From: CAWFZT01 sp963820415
GTDB lineage: Bacteria > Chloroflexota > Anaerolineae > Anaerolineales > Anaerolineaceae
Assembly: GCA_963820415.1 (NCBI GenBank)
Contig: CAWFZT010000011.1
Span: forward strand, 124,001 to 188,000
DNA: 64,000 nucleotides
Reading direction: 5' to 3'
The notes under the pieces are model-generated. The model was not told the origin of the DNA and did not search any database. It saw nothing but the letters and a program-made list of their open reading frames with translations. Shown piece by piece: positions 1-8,546 of the stretch; position 1 is the first letter of the stretch; every line of letters begins with the position of its first letter. The position numbers and the translations under genes were made by a program.

Positions 1-684
1 CGCCGCCTGCAGGTCGACACGATCGACCTCTACCAGCTTCACCGGCCCAGCCTGACCATCCCGATCGACGAGACGCTGCGCGCCCTGGATGACCTGGTGC
101 GGGCGGGCAAGGTGCGCTATATCGGCTGCTCCACTTACCCGGCCTGGATGGTAATGGAAGCCCTGGCGACCAGTGAAAAATACAGCCTGGCGCGCTATGT
201 CAGCGAGCAGCCGCCTTATAACCTGCTCGACCGGCGCATCGAGAACGAGCTGGTGCCGCTGGCGCAGAAGTACGGCCTGGCCATCCTGCCCTGGTCGCCG
301 CTGGCGATGGGTATCCTGGCCGGGCGCTATCCCCTGGATGGGACTACCCCGGAAGGCTCGCGCATCAGCCGGGTGAGCTGGCAGTCGGCCAGGGAGCGCC
401 TGTCGCGGCGCGGCCTGGAAGTGGGCGCGCAGGTGGTCGAGATGGCAAAGGAGCGCCGCCTGACGGCCGCCCAACTGGCCCTGCTGTGGTGCAAGGACCA
501 GCCCGGCATTACTGCGCCGATCATCGGCCCGCGCACGCTGGGCCATCTGGATGAGTTCATCCCGGTGCTCGAGATGAAGCTGGCCGACGAGGACCGCCCG
601 CTCTTCGATGGGCTGGTTCACCCCGGCAACGCCGTGGCGGATTTCTTCAACAGCAACGAGTGGATGAAGGCCAGGGTTTCGTAA
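1..684 (+). CDS. Aldo/keto reductase, C-terminal part (5' end outside window)
   Basis: The reading frame is open from the first base and ends at TAA 682-684, so the start lies upstream. The first residues read VDTIDLYQLHRP, the aldo/keto reductase strand carrying the active-site-region His, followed by VRAGKVRYIGCSTYPAW, the next conserved block. The rest holds the C-terminal NADPH-binding part (PLAMGILAGRYP; ITAPIIGPRTLGHLDEFIPVLE). Such enzymes are cytoplasmic NADPH-dependent carbonyl or sugar-aldehyde reductases with a TIM-barrel fold. About 227 residues of a usual 310-330 are present. The true substrate cannot be read from the sequence. The next gene starts about 150 bp downstream, so an operon is not evident. 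Confidence 0.9.
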   Translation, partial: RRLQVDTIDLYQLHRPSLTIPIDETLRALDDLVRAGKVRYIGCSTYPAWMVMEALATSEKYSLARYVSEQPPYNLLDRRIENELVPLAQKYGLAILPWSPLAMGILAGRYPLDGTTPEGSRISRVSWQSARERLSRRGLEVGAQVVEMAKERRLTAAQLALLWCKDQPGITAPIIGPRTLGHLDEFIPVLEMKLADEDRPLFDGLVHPGNAVADFFNSNEWMKARVS

Positions 685-830
685 AGGCAGTTTTCTGGCG
701 CGGCAGACACTCTGGCAACCCATGTAGTTATCGACCGGTGATAAGCTGACCTTCCGGGAGGGGTGCAGGACTGGGATGAAAGCGATGTTAAAGAATGTGT
801 TGGTAATGAGTTCTTCCAGGGAGAGAGAGA

Positions 831-1938
831 ATGAACGCGATGAAAGCCAAAGCTGATCGCCAGCGGATGATTTGCCGGCGCAAGTTTCTGAAACTTGCCG
901 CTGTAACCTCTGCAACGGCTGCTGCGGTTGTGGCTGGCTGCGTCCCGGGGCAGCCGCCTGCTGCTTCAGGTGTTATCGAGACCGCAAGCGAGCTAACGAC
1001 CACACCTGAACAAAAGATTTCGGCAACCAGAGGTGATCAAGTTTTATCCCAATCGGTCGAGCACCGTTGTACAAGCCAGGCACTCTGGTGTCTGGAATGA
1101 CCAGGAGCTGGCGCCAGGGGCGCTGCGCCAGATACTGGATGCCTCGATTGTGAGACTTACCGGCCTGAAGGATGCAGCTAAAGCGTGGGCGGCTTTATTC
1201 TCTCCCGCTGACAAAATCGCCATTAAGGTGAATACCATCCGCAACAGTCTTTTCTGGACGCATGTACCCCTGGTGATGGCGGTAGTCGAGTCCCTCACGG
1301 AAGCGGGTATACCGGCTGAACAGATTGTCATTTACGACCGGACTGTTGACGAGCTGACTGGCGCAGGGTACTCTATCAACGAAAGCGGGCCAGGTGTGCG
1401 CTGCCGTGCTACGGGTTCTAATTATTCAGAAGGATGGAAGGTGGCGGGCGTAGATGTCGGCATCAGCAACGTGCTGTTAGACTGCACTGCTTTGATCAAT
1501 ATGCCCATTCTCAAGTCCCATTCACTCTGCGGGGTCACCTTTGCGATGAAAAACCATTATGGCACCTTCGACCATCCAGAGAACTTCCACTCGCCCAACT
1601 TGATGATGCCGGCGATTGCCGAGCTAAATGCGCTGGCGCCGATCAAGGACCGACAGCGGCTAATCATCGGCGATGCACTGCTTTCTACCTTGAACGAAGC
1701 TGTCTCGTGGCCTTATTGGCGGGATTCGGTTATCGGCGATTCGATTTTCATGAGCTTCGATCCGGTGGCCTGTGATACGGTGGGACTGCAGCACTGGTGC
1801 CAGTTGAAAGAAAAAGCCGGTGAAAATACAAAAGCTCCCCTGGCGCTGGCCAAGCGCTGGCTGCAAGGGGGTGCTGACCTGGGGGTGGGAACGAATGATA
1901 TGAGCAAGATCGATTGGGCAGTTTTGTCGCTTGGCTGA
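831..1938 (+). CDS. Tat-exported DUF362 family protein, frameshifted
   Basis: The N-terminus reads CRRKFLKLAAVTSATAAAV, a twin-arginine signal ending in a lipobox-like VAGC, so the product should be exported and perhaps lipid-anchored. That frame runs to 1100, but the family sequence continues one frame over (PEVIKFYPNRSSTVV from about 1027 to 1938). The shift therefore falls between about 997 and 1033, where an AAAA run lies at 1012-1015. The second part carries DUF362 features (KIAIKVNTI, LINMPILKSHSLCGVT, FAMKNHYGTFDHP, FDPVACDTVG). DUF362 proteins are of uncertain function, often linked to redox or metal-centre contexts. A GTG at 1033 could give a separate 301-residue product, but that would lack the signal. 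An artefactual single-base indel or a recent mutation are both possible. An RBS (GGGAGAGAGAG) precedes ATG 831. Confidence 0.8.
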
Positions 1939-1949
1939 TCGGGTTTCAA

Positions 1950-2870
1950 ATGAAAAACTCATTTATTAAAATTGCTCGGTCAAAAGTCTTCTGGGTGCTG
2001 ATATTCTGCGGGTTGATCGTATTAATGGCGGGCAGCGTCATAATCGTATTGCAACGAGCATCAGAGACGGAAGCGGTCGTTTCCAGCACCAGCCAGTCCA
2101 GCGAAGCTTTTTACCGACTGGCAAAAGATAAATACGCCCAAGAAGGGTTCTTCGCTGGTTTGAAGCAGTTTGCCCCCGATTTCGACTTAGCCAACTATCG
2201 AATTGTTTACGTGGGAGAGAAGGCGGTGGTTTGGGTGCTCTCAAGTGAACAGCCCGAGGCGTATGCAGAACAGGGAAAAGCTATTGAGGAAGGGATCAGC
2301 AAGGTCGAGTACTATTTTAAAACAACGATTGGGGAACGGTTTAAAGGTGAGAAGAAAATTCACTTTCTTTACGGAGCAACCGATGTAGCTCACGTATTGG
2401 TACCGGTATACGATAGGCCAGTTGTGCTTATGCCGCTCAAGTACGACCAGTACAGCTTCCGCTCCTATGTGCACGAAACGGTCCACCTGTTTTCCGGCTG
2501 CAAGCATTTTCGCTGGCTTGAAGAAGGACTGGCAGTTTATTTAAATGACAAACTAGGGGGTGGGGGAAATTTCCCCAATGACGGCTATGATATCGACCGG
2601 CTAGCACGCCTTTATGGGGAAGAAAAGCCAGTCATCGAATGGGTAGGCGCCGGCTATAATCACCAGATCGACGTGAAGACGTACGATGGAAAGCTTTTTT
2701 ACGTCTACTCAGGCTCTTTTGTGAAATACCTGGTTGAGAACATGGGAATAGACTCTTTCTTAGAGGCCCTCAGCCAGGATGATGTACTTAAAGCGATTAA
2801 AAGCGAAACCAACAAGGATATCGCTCAATGGAAAAAGGAATGGGTCGAATCGGTCCTGAGTGAAAACTAA
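1950..2870 (+). CDS. Membrane-anchored gluzincin metallopeptidase (peptidase MA-like)
   Basis: The start is taken at ATG 1950, 11 bases after the previous stop; an in-frame TTG at 1914 would overlap the upstream gene. The 306-residue protein begins with a short positive N-terminus and one membrane span (VFWVLIFCGLIVLMAGSVI), so the body is probably outside the membrane. Residues about 175-179 read HETVH, an HExxH zinc motif, and WLEEGLAVY follows at about 189-197, supplying the downstream Glu expected as third zinc ligand in MA-clan (gluzincin) peptidases. The C-terminus (FVKYLVENMGIDSFLEAL) is typical of the same family. Substrate is unknown. Its tight spacing behind the DUF362 gene suggests co-transcription. 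Confidence 0.75.
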   Translation: MKNSFIKIARSKVFWVLIFCGLIVLMAGSVIIVLQRASETEAVVSSTSQSSEAFYRLAKDKYAQEGFFAGLKQFAPDFDLANYRIVYVGEKAVVWVLSSEQPEAYAEQGKAIEEGISKVEYYFKTTIGERFKGEKKIHFLYGATDVAHVLVPVYDRPVVLMPLKYDQYSFRSYVHETVHLFSGCKHFRWLEEGLAVYLNDKLGGGGNFPNDGYDIDRLARLYGEEKPVIEWVGAGYNHQIDVKTYDGKLFYVYSGSFVKYLVENMGIDSFLEALSQDDVLKAIKSETNKDIAQWKKEWVESVLSEN

Positions 2871-2914
2871 CCGAATGAACTATCCATTAGGAACTATCAA
2901 CTCCCCATTGATCC

Positions 2915-2956
2915 CTGACAGTTGAGAGCTGGTAGCTAATAGGTAGAAGCTGACAG
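2915..2956. repeat. Heptad (7-bp periodic) repeat between convergent genes
   Basis: Six consecutive 7-mers in register mostly end in AG (CTGACAG, TTGAGAG, CTGGTAG, ...). The tract lies in the short gap between two convergent genes. It resembles longer 7-bp-periodic tracts at 11.6, 41.8 and 43.1 kb. Confidence 0.55.
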
Positions 2957-2959
2957 CTT

Positions 2960-4750
2960 TCACTGCCCGCTGGCCACATCCGCGATCAAAATCCACCCGA
3001 TCAGCGAGGTCCTGTCCGGAGCGTCGTATTCTACCAGCAGGCATTCGCGGCCCACGTTGTCGAACTGGCGGTCGGCGGGCAGGAAGCGCACCGTCGAGCC
3101 GGACTTGACCTGTCCGATGGCCTTGAAGGTCTCGTAGCAGCCATTGCGCACCCATACTTCCCGCAGCACGATGCCGGCCAGCGGGGTGGGGGTGATGGTG
3201 GGGGTCAGGCTGGGTTGCGGCGTCAGGGTGACTGTCGGTGGAAGGGGTGTGTAGCTGGGGGTGACCGTGGGGGTTACCGTGACGGTGGGGGTGAGCGACA
3301 GGACGTAGCCCTGCAGCTTGTTGAAACCGAAGATCAGCAGCCCGCCCAGCACGGCCAGGCCGATCACGCTTGCCACAAGCGTGTACAGCCCGCGCACCAG
3401 CAGGCGCGAGCTGCGGTAGGGGGACAGCATGCGGTTAAGCTCGACCACGCGCGGGTCGTTGGGATAGCGGGCGCGCACATTCTGGCTGATCTGGGCTGCC
3501 GGGGCCGGCCTGGCGCGGTTGGAGTTGAACACGGTGATGCCCTGCTGCAGCTCGTCCTCGTAGCGCTGCACCTCACGCGACAGCTTCTCGATCTCGCCCT
3601 GGAGCTGCAGGATCGTTTCGTCAGAGTAACCCAGGTTGCGGGCCTGGTCGAGCAGCTCCTTGGCCTGGCGGGCCTTGGCCCCCGCGGCGTCCAGCGTCTG
3701 TGACTGGTCGGCCTGGGTCTTGAGCGCCCGCGCCTGGTCTTTGAGCGGCTCGACGGCGGCCGGGATGAGCGCCTGGAAGCGCTCCTTGAGCTTGCGGAAA
3801 GCCGGGTTCTCACCGTACTGCAGGTAAAGGGCGTCCAGGCCGGTCTTGACCTGGGCGATGTTCTTCGGGTCGGCGCTGGCGCTGGTCAGCCCCTCGGCGA
3901 TGGTCTGCATGGTGGACCTGGCTTTGCGCATCTCCTGGACGCGGTCGATGTAGCGCGGCAGCCCGGTGGCCTGGGCAGCCGCGTCGACGCGCTCGATGGC
4001 GTCGTCGACCATACCCTGGGAGAAAAGCTGTACGCCTTCGCCGTAGACGCTTTCGGCGTCGATGTACTGCTGCAGCTTTTGCTCGAACTCCTGCCCGTCC
4101 TGCCAGCGTTGGATGCCCAGGTCGCGCAGGGCGGATTGGGCCTTGTTGAGCATAGCCAGGGCGTCGGCGTAGCGTCCCAGGCGGGCAGCGGATTGGGCCT
4201 TACCAAAGGCGCTGGCGGCATCCGGCGGAAGGGCTACCGAGGGGATATGACCGGTACGCAGGTAGTTTTCCGACTCGCCGCGGTGCTGGCGCGCTCGTTC
4301 CCAACGCGGCTCGATCTGCAAGACCGCGTCATACAGCTTGATCGCCTCGGCGTAGCGCCCGCCGTAGAAGAACGATTCGGCCCCTTCCATCGGCTGGGAG
4401 GCCAGCGGGTTGTGTTGGTCGAACTCCGGCGTTTCAGCCGCCCGGTTGTTGGACGGGACAAGCCCGCCGGCCATGCCAGGGAGAGAGGTTTCGAAGCCCG
4501 CGGCGGCGGGCGTAGACGGGGCAGGCCCGCCGGCCGGCGGATTTTCAAAGCGGTCGCGCAGCGTGGCGTCACGCAGCTCTTTGTAGGCGGCCTGGAAGCG
4601 GGCGCGACCAGCCTGGTCAAGCGCCTCATAGGCGGGGGAATGGACGTACTCGTCCAACTCGACCAGCTTAATGCGCAGCTCGGTCACGGCTGGCGCAGTG
4701 GAGCTGGTAAGCTCTGATACCTCAGCAATCAGTTGGTCCAGGTCATTCAT
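2960..4750 (-). CDS. TPR-repeat membrane protein with Thr/Pro linker and SH3-like C-terminus
   Basis: This 596-residue protein starts at ATG 4750. The N-terminal third is helical, followed by a Gly/Pro-rich linker and TPR-like units (AESFFYGGRYAEAIKLYDAVL; AQSAARLGRYADALAMLNKAQ). A long coiled helical part runs to about residue 430. One membrane span (LYTLVASVIGLAVLGGLLIF) is followed by a TPTVTVTPTVTPSYTP-type linker and a compact C-terminal domain resembling bacterial SH3-like modules (REVWVRNGCYETFKAIGQ, SGSTVRFLP, LLVEYDAP, GWILIADV). The likely topology is a cytoplasmic TPR part and an external C-terminus. It lies 138 bp downstream of the double-kinase gene on the same strand. A role as partner or output of that kinase is an inference from adjacency only. 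Confidence 0.7.
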   Translation of the reverse strand: MNDLDQLIAEVSELTSSTAPAVTELRIKLVELDEYVHSPAYEALDQAGRARFQAAYKELRDATLRDRFENPPAGGPAPSTPAAAGFETSLPGMAGGLVPSNNRAAETPEFDQHNPLASQPMEGAESFFYGGRYAEAIKLYDAVLQIEPRWERARQHRGESENYLRTGHIPSVALPPDAASAFGKAQSAARLGRYADALAMLNKAQSALRDLGIQRWQDGQEFEQKLQQYIDAESVYGEGVQLFSQGMVDDAIERVDAAAQATGLPRYIDRVQEMRKARSTMQTIAEGLTSASADPKNIAQVKTGLDALYLQYGENPAFRKLKERFQALIPAAVEPLKDQARALKTQADQSQTLDAAGAKARQAKELLDQARNLGYSDETILQLQGEIEKLSREVQRYEDELQQGITVFNSNRARPAPAAQISQNVRARYPNDPRVVELNRMLSPYRSSRLLVRGLYTLVASVIGLAVLGGLLIFGFNKLQGYVLSLTPTVTVTPTVTPSYTPLPPTVTLTPQPSLTPTITPTPLAGIVLREVWVRNGCYETFKAIGQVKSGSTVRFLPADRQFDNVGRECLLVEYDAPDRTSLIGWILIADVASGQ

Positions 4751-4766
4751 CGTGCCATTCTTTCTG

Positions 4767-4852
4767 GTTCTCTGGGAATGCCGTGTTGAACTCCCAGATT
4801 TGGGGGTTGAGCGTGCGTAGTACGCTCAACCCCCAAATCTGGTGACCTTCCA
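4767..4852. repeat. Palindromic repeat element, 21-bp arms
   Basis: Perfect inverted repeat: arms 4794-4814 and 4822-4842 around a 7-nt loop. The outer arm reads CCAGATTTGGGGG and the inner part GTTGAGCGT. The flanks TTCTCTGGGAAT..CCGTG.TGAACTC and GACCTTCCAC recur at 43578-43650 around a palindrome with the same outer arm and a different core. It separates the TPR gene from the kinase gene and could also act as a transcript hairpin. Confidence 0.8.
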
Positions 4853-4888
4853 CGGGAAATCCCAATGACCCTTCTTTCTGGTGGTTTT

Positions 4889-7800
4889 TCATAGGTGGGT
4901 ATCGGGGAGCTGCATAATCGTCTGCTTCAAGTCATCCCGCAGGGCGGCCATGCTGCCCGCGTAGCAATCGCCGGCCAGCACACGTTCGAGAATTGAGCGC
5001 AGCCCGGCGGACAGGCGCCGGTCGTCGTAGGTCCATTGGGTCTGGTATGAATGGGCGGCCTGTTCGATCTCCTCTGGGCGGGTGGGTCCCAGGGGCAGGG
5101 CGCCGGGGGCGACGCGCCCGGTGAGGATGTGGTGCAGGCCGCGCGCCCCGAACTGGACGATATCCATTTCCAGGTCGGTGCGGGTCAGGCCTTCGGGGTG
5201 ATAGCGGGCCACGTTCCAGTCGATCATGTAAATGCCGCGGCTGGCCGCCTGCCAGTAGTAATGCAGCAGTTTGTGGTCACGGTAGACGATGTTGCGCTCG
5301 TGGGCGGTTTGCAGGATGTCGCAAATTTGCACCGCCATCTGCAAGAGAGTCAGCATGGGTTGGTACTGGCCGCGGGTCAGGCCGGCGTCGCACAGCAGCA
5401 CCAGGCTGTCTTCCTGGGCCTGTTTTTCGACGGCCAGGTAGGGCGTCCAGCCGGCTGCCAGCATGGCGTCCATGCGGGCAGCGAATTCCGGGGCGGCATC
5501 CGGCCCAATCCGCAGCACCTTTCCGGCGGCTGGCAGGGCGGCCGTGGCGGAAACGAAGGGGAACTGCCCACCAGGGTCGAGCAGGATGAAACCGCACTCG
5601 TACAGGTGGGCCACGCCGGGCAGATCGCCCAGTTGGGCGAGGATCTTGACTTCTTCCAGGAACAACGGCAGGGCGTAATGCACCTGGTCCATGCGCATCA
5701 GCTTGACGGCCGCCGGCTGGAGGGCGCCGCCGGGGAGCTGCAGCAGCCCGGAGACGACCCGGGCGGAGGAACCGCGCGCCTCGGGCATCCAGGCGTCCAG
5801 CGGCTCGATCAGGGCCAGGTCGCCCCCTTCGGCCAGGCGGGCTTCCTCCACGCCGTGCACTATCGTCGGGCCTGCCGCTTTGAGAGGCAGAGCCGGCAGC
5901 CTCTTCGGTCAGCAATTCGTAAGCGAGCAGGCGTTCGCGCCGCTCGAATTTGGCCAGCCAGGGCATCAGGCGCAGCAGCCCCGGGCGGGAGAAGGCCAGG
6001 TCGGAAGGCCAGGCGCCTTTGCGCATCTGCTTGCAGCCGTCCAGGATGGCGTCCAGCCAGGCAGCTCCGCCAACCTGGTTGCGCATCTCGAGGCCGCGTA
6101 TCTCGACCGAGGTGATCCATTCGGGGAAATTGTCATCCGTCTGTGGCCCGGCCTGCACCCTGGCCAGGAAATCAGGGGCGGAGAGGATGGCCTGGTCAGC
6201 GCGCAGGATGCGGCGCCGGTCGGGGTCGCACAGCAGCAGGCGGCGCAGGCCCTCGCGGGCGGCCAGGAAGCCCAGGCCGTCCCAGGCGGCCAGCACCTGG
6301 CTGGCCTGAAGTTTGGGCAGGTTGAGGGCGGCTACGCTGCTTTGCAGCGACAAGCGCTGCTGCTCAGGCAGCAGCCCGATGGCTTCGGCCAGCGCCGGTT
6401 CGACCGCCTCGTAGTCCAGGCTGCCGTCGGGCGGGGAAGGGTCGAGCTGGGTCCAGTTGGCGATCACTTCGTCTTTCAGGCAGTGGATGAGCTGGCGGGC
6501 TTGCGCCAGCGCGGCGGCGGTCCCGTTGGAATTTTCGCCGCCGGTTTCGAGCTGCTCTTCCAGGCGGCGGGCGACGGCCTGCACGGCCAGGTTGATGCGC
6601 CTGACCGCCACCAGCGGGCGCAGGCTGCCTTCTTCGGGGCCAAGCGCCAGGCGGCGCAGGGCGGTGGTCAGGTCGGGCCACCAATCCGGCTCGGCCCCGC
6701 AAGCGGGCAGCGCCTGGATGGCGGTGGTGATATCCCACAGGGCATTGTCCCACTGGCGGGAAATGGCTGCCTGGATGGCGTTGAGAAAAAGACGACGCTG
6801 CCCGTTTGCGGGGCCTTCCGTGCGACCGGGCAGGCGGGCCAGCAGGTCGACCAAACGCCACTGCTGCGGGTCGGCCCCGGGCAGGTTGGCTGCCCAGCCA
6901 GCCAGCGTGCGCAGGTCATCCAGGCGGTCAGCCTGGGCCAGGCGGGCGGCAAAGCCGGCGGTGTAGCGCAGGCTGCGCTCGAAATCGGGCGCCTCGCCGA
7001 ATTCCAGCACCTGGCTCTGGATAGTCTGGATGTCGGTCAGCGAAATTTCCTGGTCTGCATCGGCGCGCAGCAGGGTTTCCTCACTGCGGCGCGCCTCGGC
7101 CATGTTTTGGTCTTCCTCCTGAAGAGCAGCTTCCAGGCGGGCATGCAGGGCCCGGATGGCTTCCGGGGTGGAGTTCTCGGCGGAGAAGCGCCCTGTCCAC
7201 TCCAGGCGGGTAGCCAGCTCGCCTGACCCGCAGGCGGGCAGCGACAGGTAGCGCCCCATTTCGTCGAAAAGCTGGCGGTAATCGTCCGCCCAGGAAAACT
7301 GGCGGTCACGCGTGGCCTGGCCGTCCTCCAGGAAACGAGCGTTGCCCCAATCGATCACGGTCAGCACGCCGCGCTGGGCGTCCCAGAACAGATGGTCAGG
7401 TTTGACGTCGTTCCACAAAATACCGCAGGTTTGTCCGCCGCCTTCGGCCGAGCGGATGCCGTGGATGAATTCAATGAAGCGCGCCAGCCGGTAGAGCACA
7501 GCCAGCAGCAGGCGGTCGGGAATCCTGCCGCTGCGTGAGATGGCGTCAACCAGCAGGCGGTCCTCCAGGTCGAAGGCGGCCACGCTCTCGGCGTAGTCTG
7601 ACAGGCCCACCTGGGCCACGCGTGCCAGGAAAGACAGGTCCAGGCCACGCGCCCTTTCCTGGACGATAAAATTGCGCCCGTTATATTCCGCCCCGGCCTT
7701 GCTCTCATCCAACAGGGTGGGGGCCATGGCGCGCAGGCTGGCGTCGAAAGAGGGGGCGCCGGAAAGGGCTTTGAGGATTTTGGCCTCGCCGCGAATCTGG

Positions 7801-7985
7801 GTCGACTGGCGGAACATCTCGCCGGTGAAGGCGCTGGGGCGGGGTCGTTTGAGGATGGCCCAGTTTTGCTGGCGGCCGGCTGAGGCCGATTGGACCAGGT
7901 ATACCTCGCCGGCGTCGCCCTCGCCTAATTTTTTTATTAAGTTCCAGGCAGATTGCCGCCCGGCCACAGTCTCGTTTTCAATCAT
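4889..7985 (-). CDS. Double protein-kinase-domain protein, frameshifted near 5880
   Basis: The first kinase-like domain (from ATG 7985) shows a glycine loop GEGDAGEVYLV, a VAIK-like WAILKRPRP, a catalytic loop WNDVKPDHLF and a metal-binding IDWGN in place of DFG. A helical middle region of several hundred residues follows. The frame then changes near 5880: family-like sequence leaves one frame at TEEAAGSASQ and resumes at KAAGPTIVHGVEEARL. The second part carries another kinase-like domain (AAVKLMRM, EEVKILAQL, VYRDHKLLHYY, MIDWNVARY) ending at 4889. Without the shift the product would be about 1030 residues. Both catalytic loops are non-canonical but keep Asp and Lys, so phosphotransfer is possible yet unproven. 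A GTG at 5860 could start the second domain separately. No transmembrane segment is evident. Confidence 0.75.
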
Positions 7986-8002
7986 TCTTTGGGTATGGTA
8001 AT

Positions 8003-8043
8003 TCCCGTTTTGTGGGGTACTATAGTACCCGTTCTGTGGGTAC
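8003..8043. repeat. Two copies of the CCCGTTCTGTGGG short palindromic repeat
   Basis: CCCGTTTTGTGGGG and CCCGTTCTGTGGG lie around a GGTACTATAGTACC palindrome, upstream of the kinase start. The same motif is found at 11571 and twice inside purA (12972-13010). Confidence 0.65.
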
Positions 8044-8140
8044 TGAAGGCAGTTCTATCATCGTCTGGCTGCTCGTAAGCAGCAGTGGATTTGTGTATGA
8101 TACCATGAAATGTTATTAGGGATTGTTGATTGAGGAAGGA

Positions 8141-8176
8141 GTGAATTAGAGGGTGTCATGACACCCTCTAATTCAC
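8141..8176. repeat. Perfect 36-bp palindrome with GGTGTCATGACACC core
   Basis: Arms 8141-8158 and 8159-8176 are exact reverse complements with no loop. The core recurs at 15022-15051 with different outer arms. It lies just past the stop codon of the small membrane protein gene, so a terminator-like role is possible, but no T-run follows. Confidence 0.85.
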
Positions 8177-8182
8177 CTTTGA

Positions 8183-8541
8183 TCATGGCGAGGTTGAACA
8201 TTTACTAGACGAACGGGTTTCTCGCCGGGAAAGGAAAATCAGGACAGCCATGCAGAGCAGGCTCAGAAGTAGACCGGTTCCGAGAGCTGCGAAGTAAGCG
8301 TAATCGTGGTAATCGTTGGCGATGTGCGACCGAGTGGGATCAAAAAAACCGCAATGAACTGCTTGGCGGCAAGGCCGATTTGCCAGGTACGAAATAGATG
8401 ATCAGGTTGATGCCTCGAGTGAAGGAAAACGACCCACAGATAAGCTCCGCCCAGGAATAGCGCCAGCAGACAGGCCCAGATAAGATACCTGTCTTTCTGC
8501 GCAGCCAACGTGCGGAAGAACGACGGTTTCAGGTCTACCAT
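8183..8541 (-). CDS. Small two-span membrane protein, frameshifted at an A7 run
   Basis: The start is ATG 8541, six bases after the upstream gene's stop. The first frame gives a cytoplasmic N-terminus and a membrane span (YLIWACLLALFLGGAYLWVV), then loses sense at a run of seven A (8342-8348 on the plus strand). In the adjacent frame the sequence continues sensibly: FDPTRSHIANDYHDYAYF, then a second hydrophobic segment (GTGLLLSLLCMAVLIFL) and a basic tail, ending at a TGA at 8183-8185. A one-base homopolymer error is the simplest explanation. The repaired product is about 119 residues. Function is unknown. Tight spacing suggests co-transcription with the GIN-domain gene upstream. Confidence 0.6.
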
Positions 8542-8546
8542 TCCCA

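Noticed and set aside
5051..6115. 354-codon plus-strand open frame
   Set aside because: Shadow of the second kinase domain; the minus-strand frame has the motifs.
5691..7226. 511-codon plus-strand open frame opposite the kinase gene
   Set aside because: High-GC shadow of the minus-strand gene; low-complexity composition and no family pattern.
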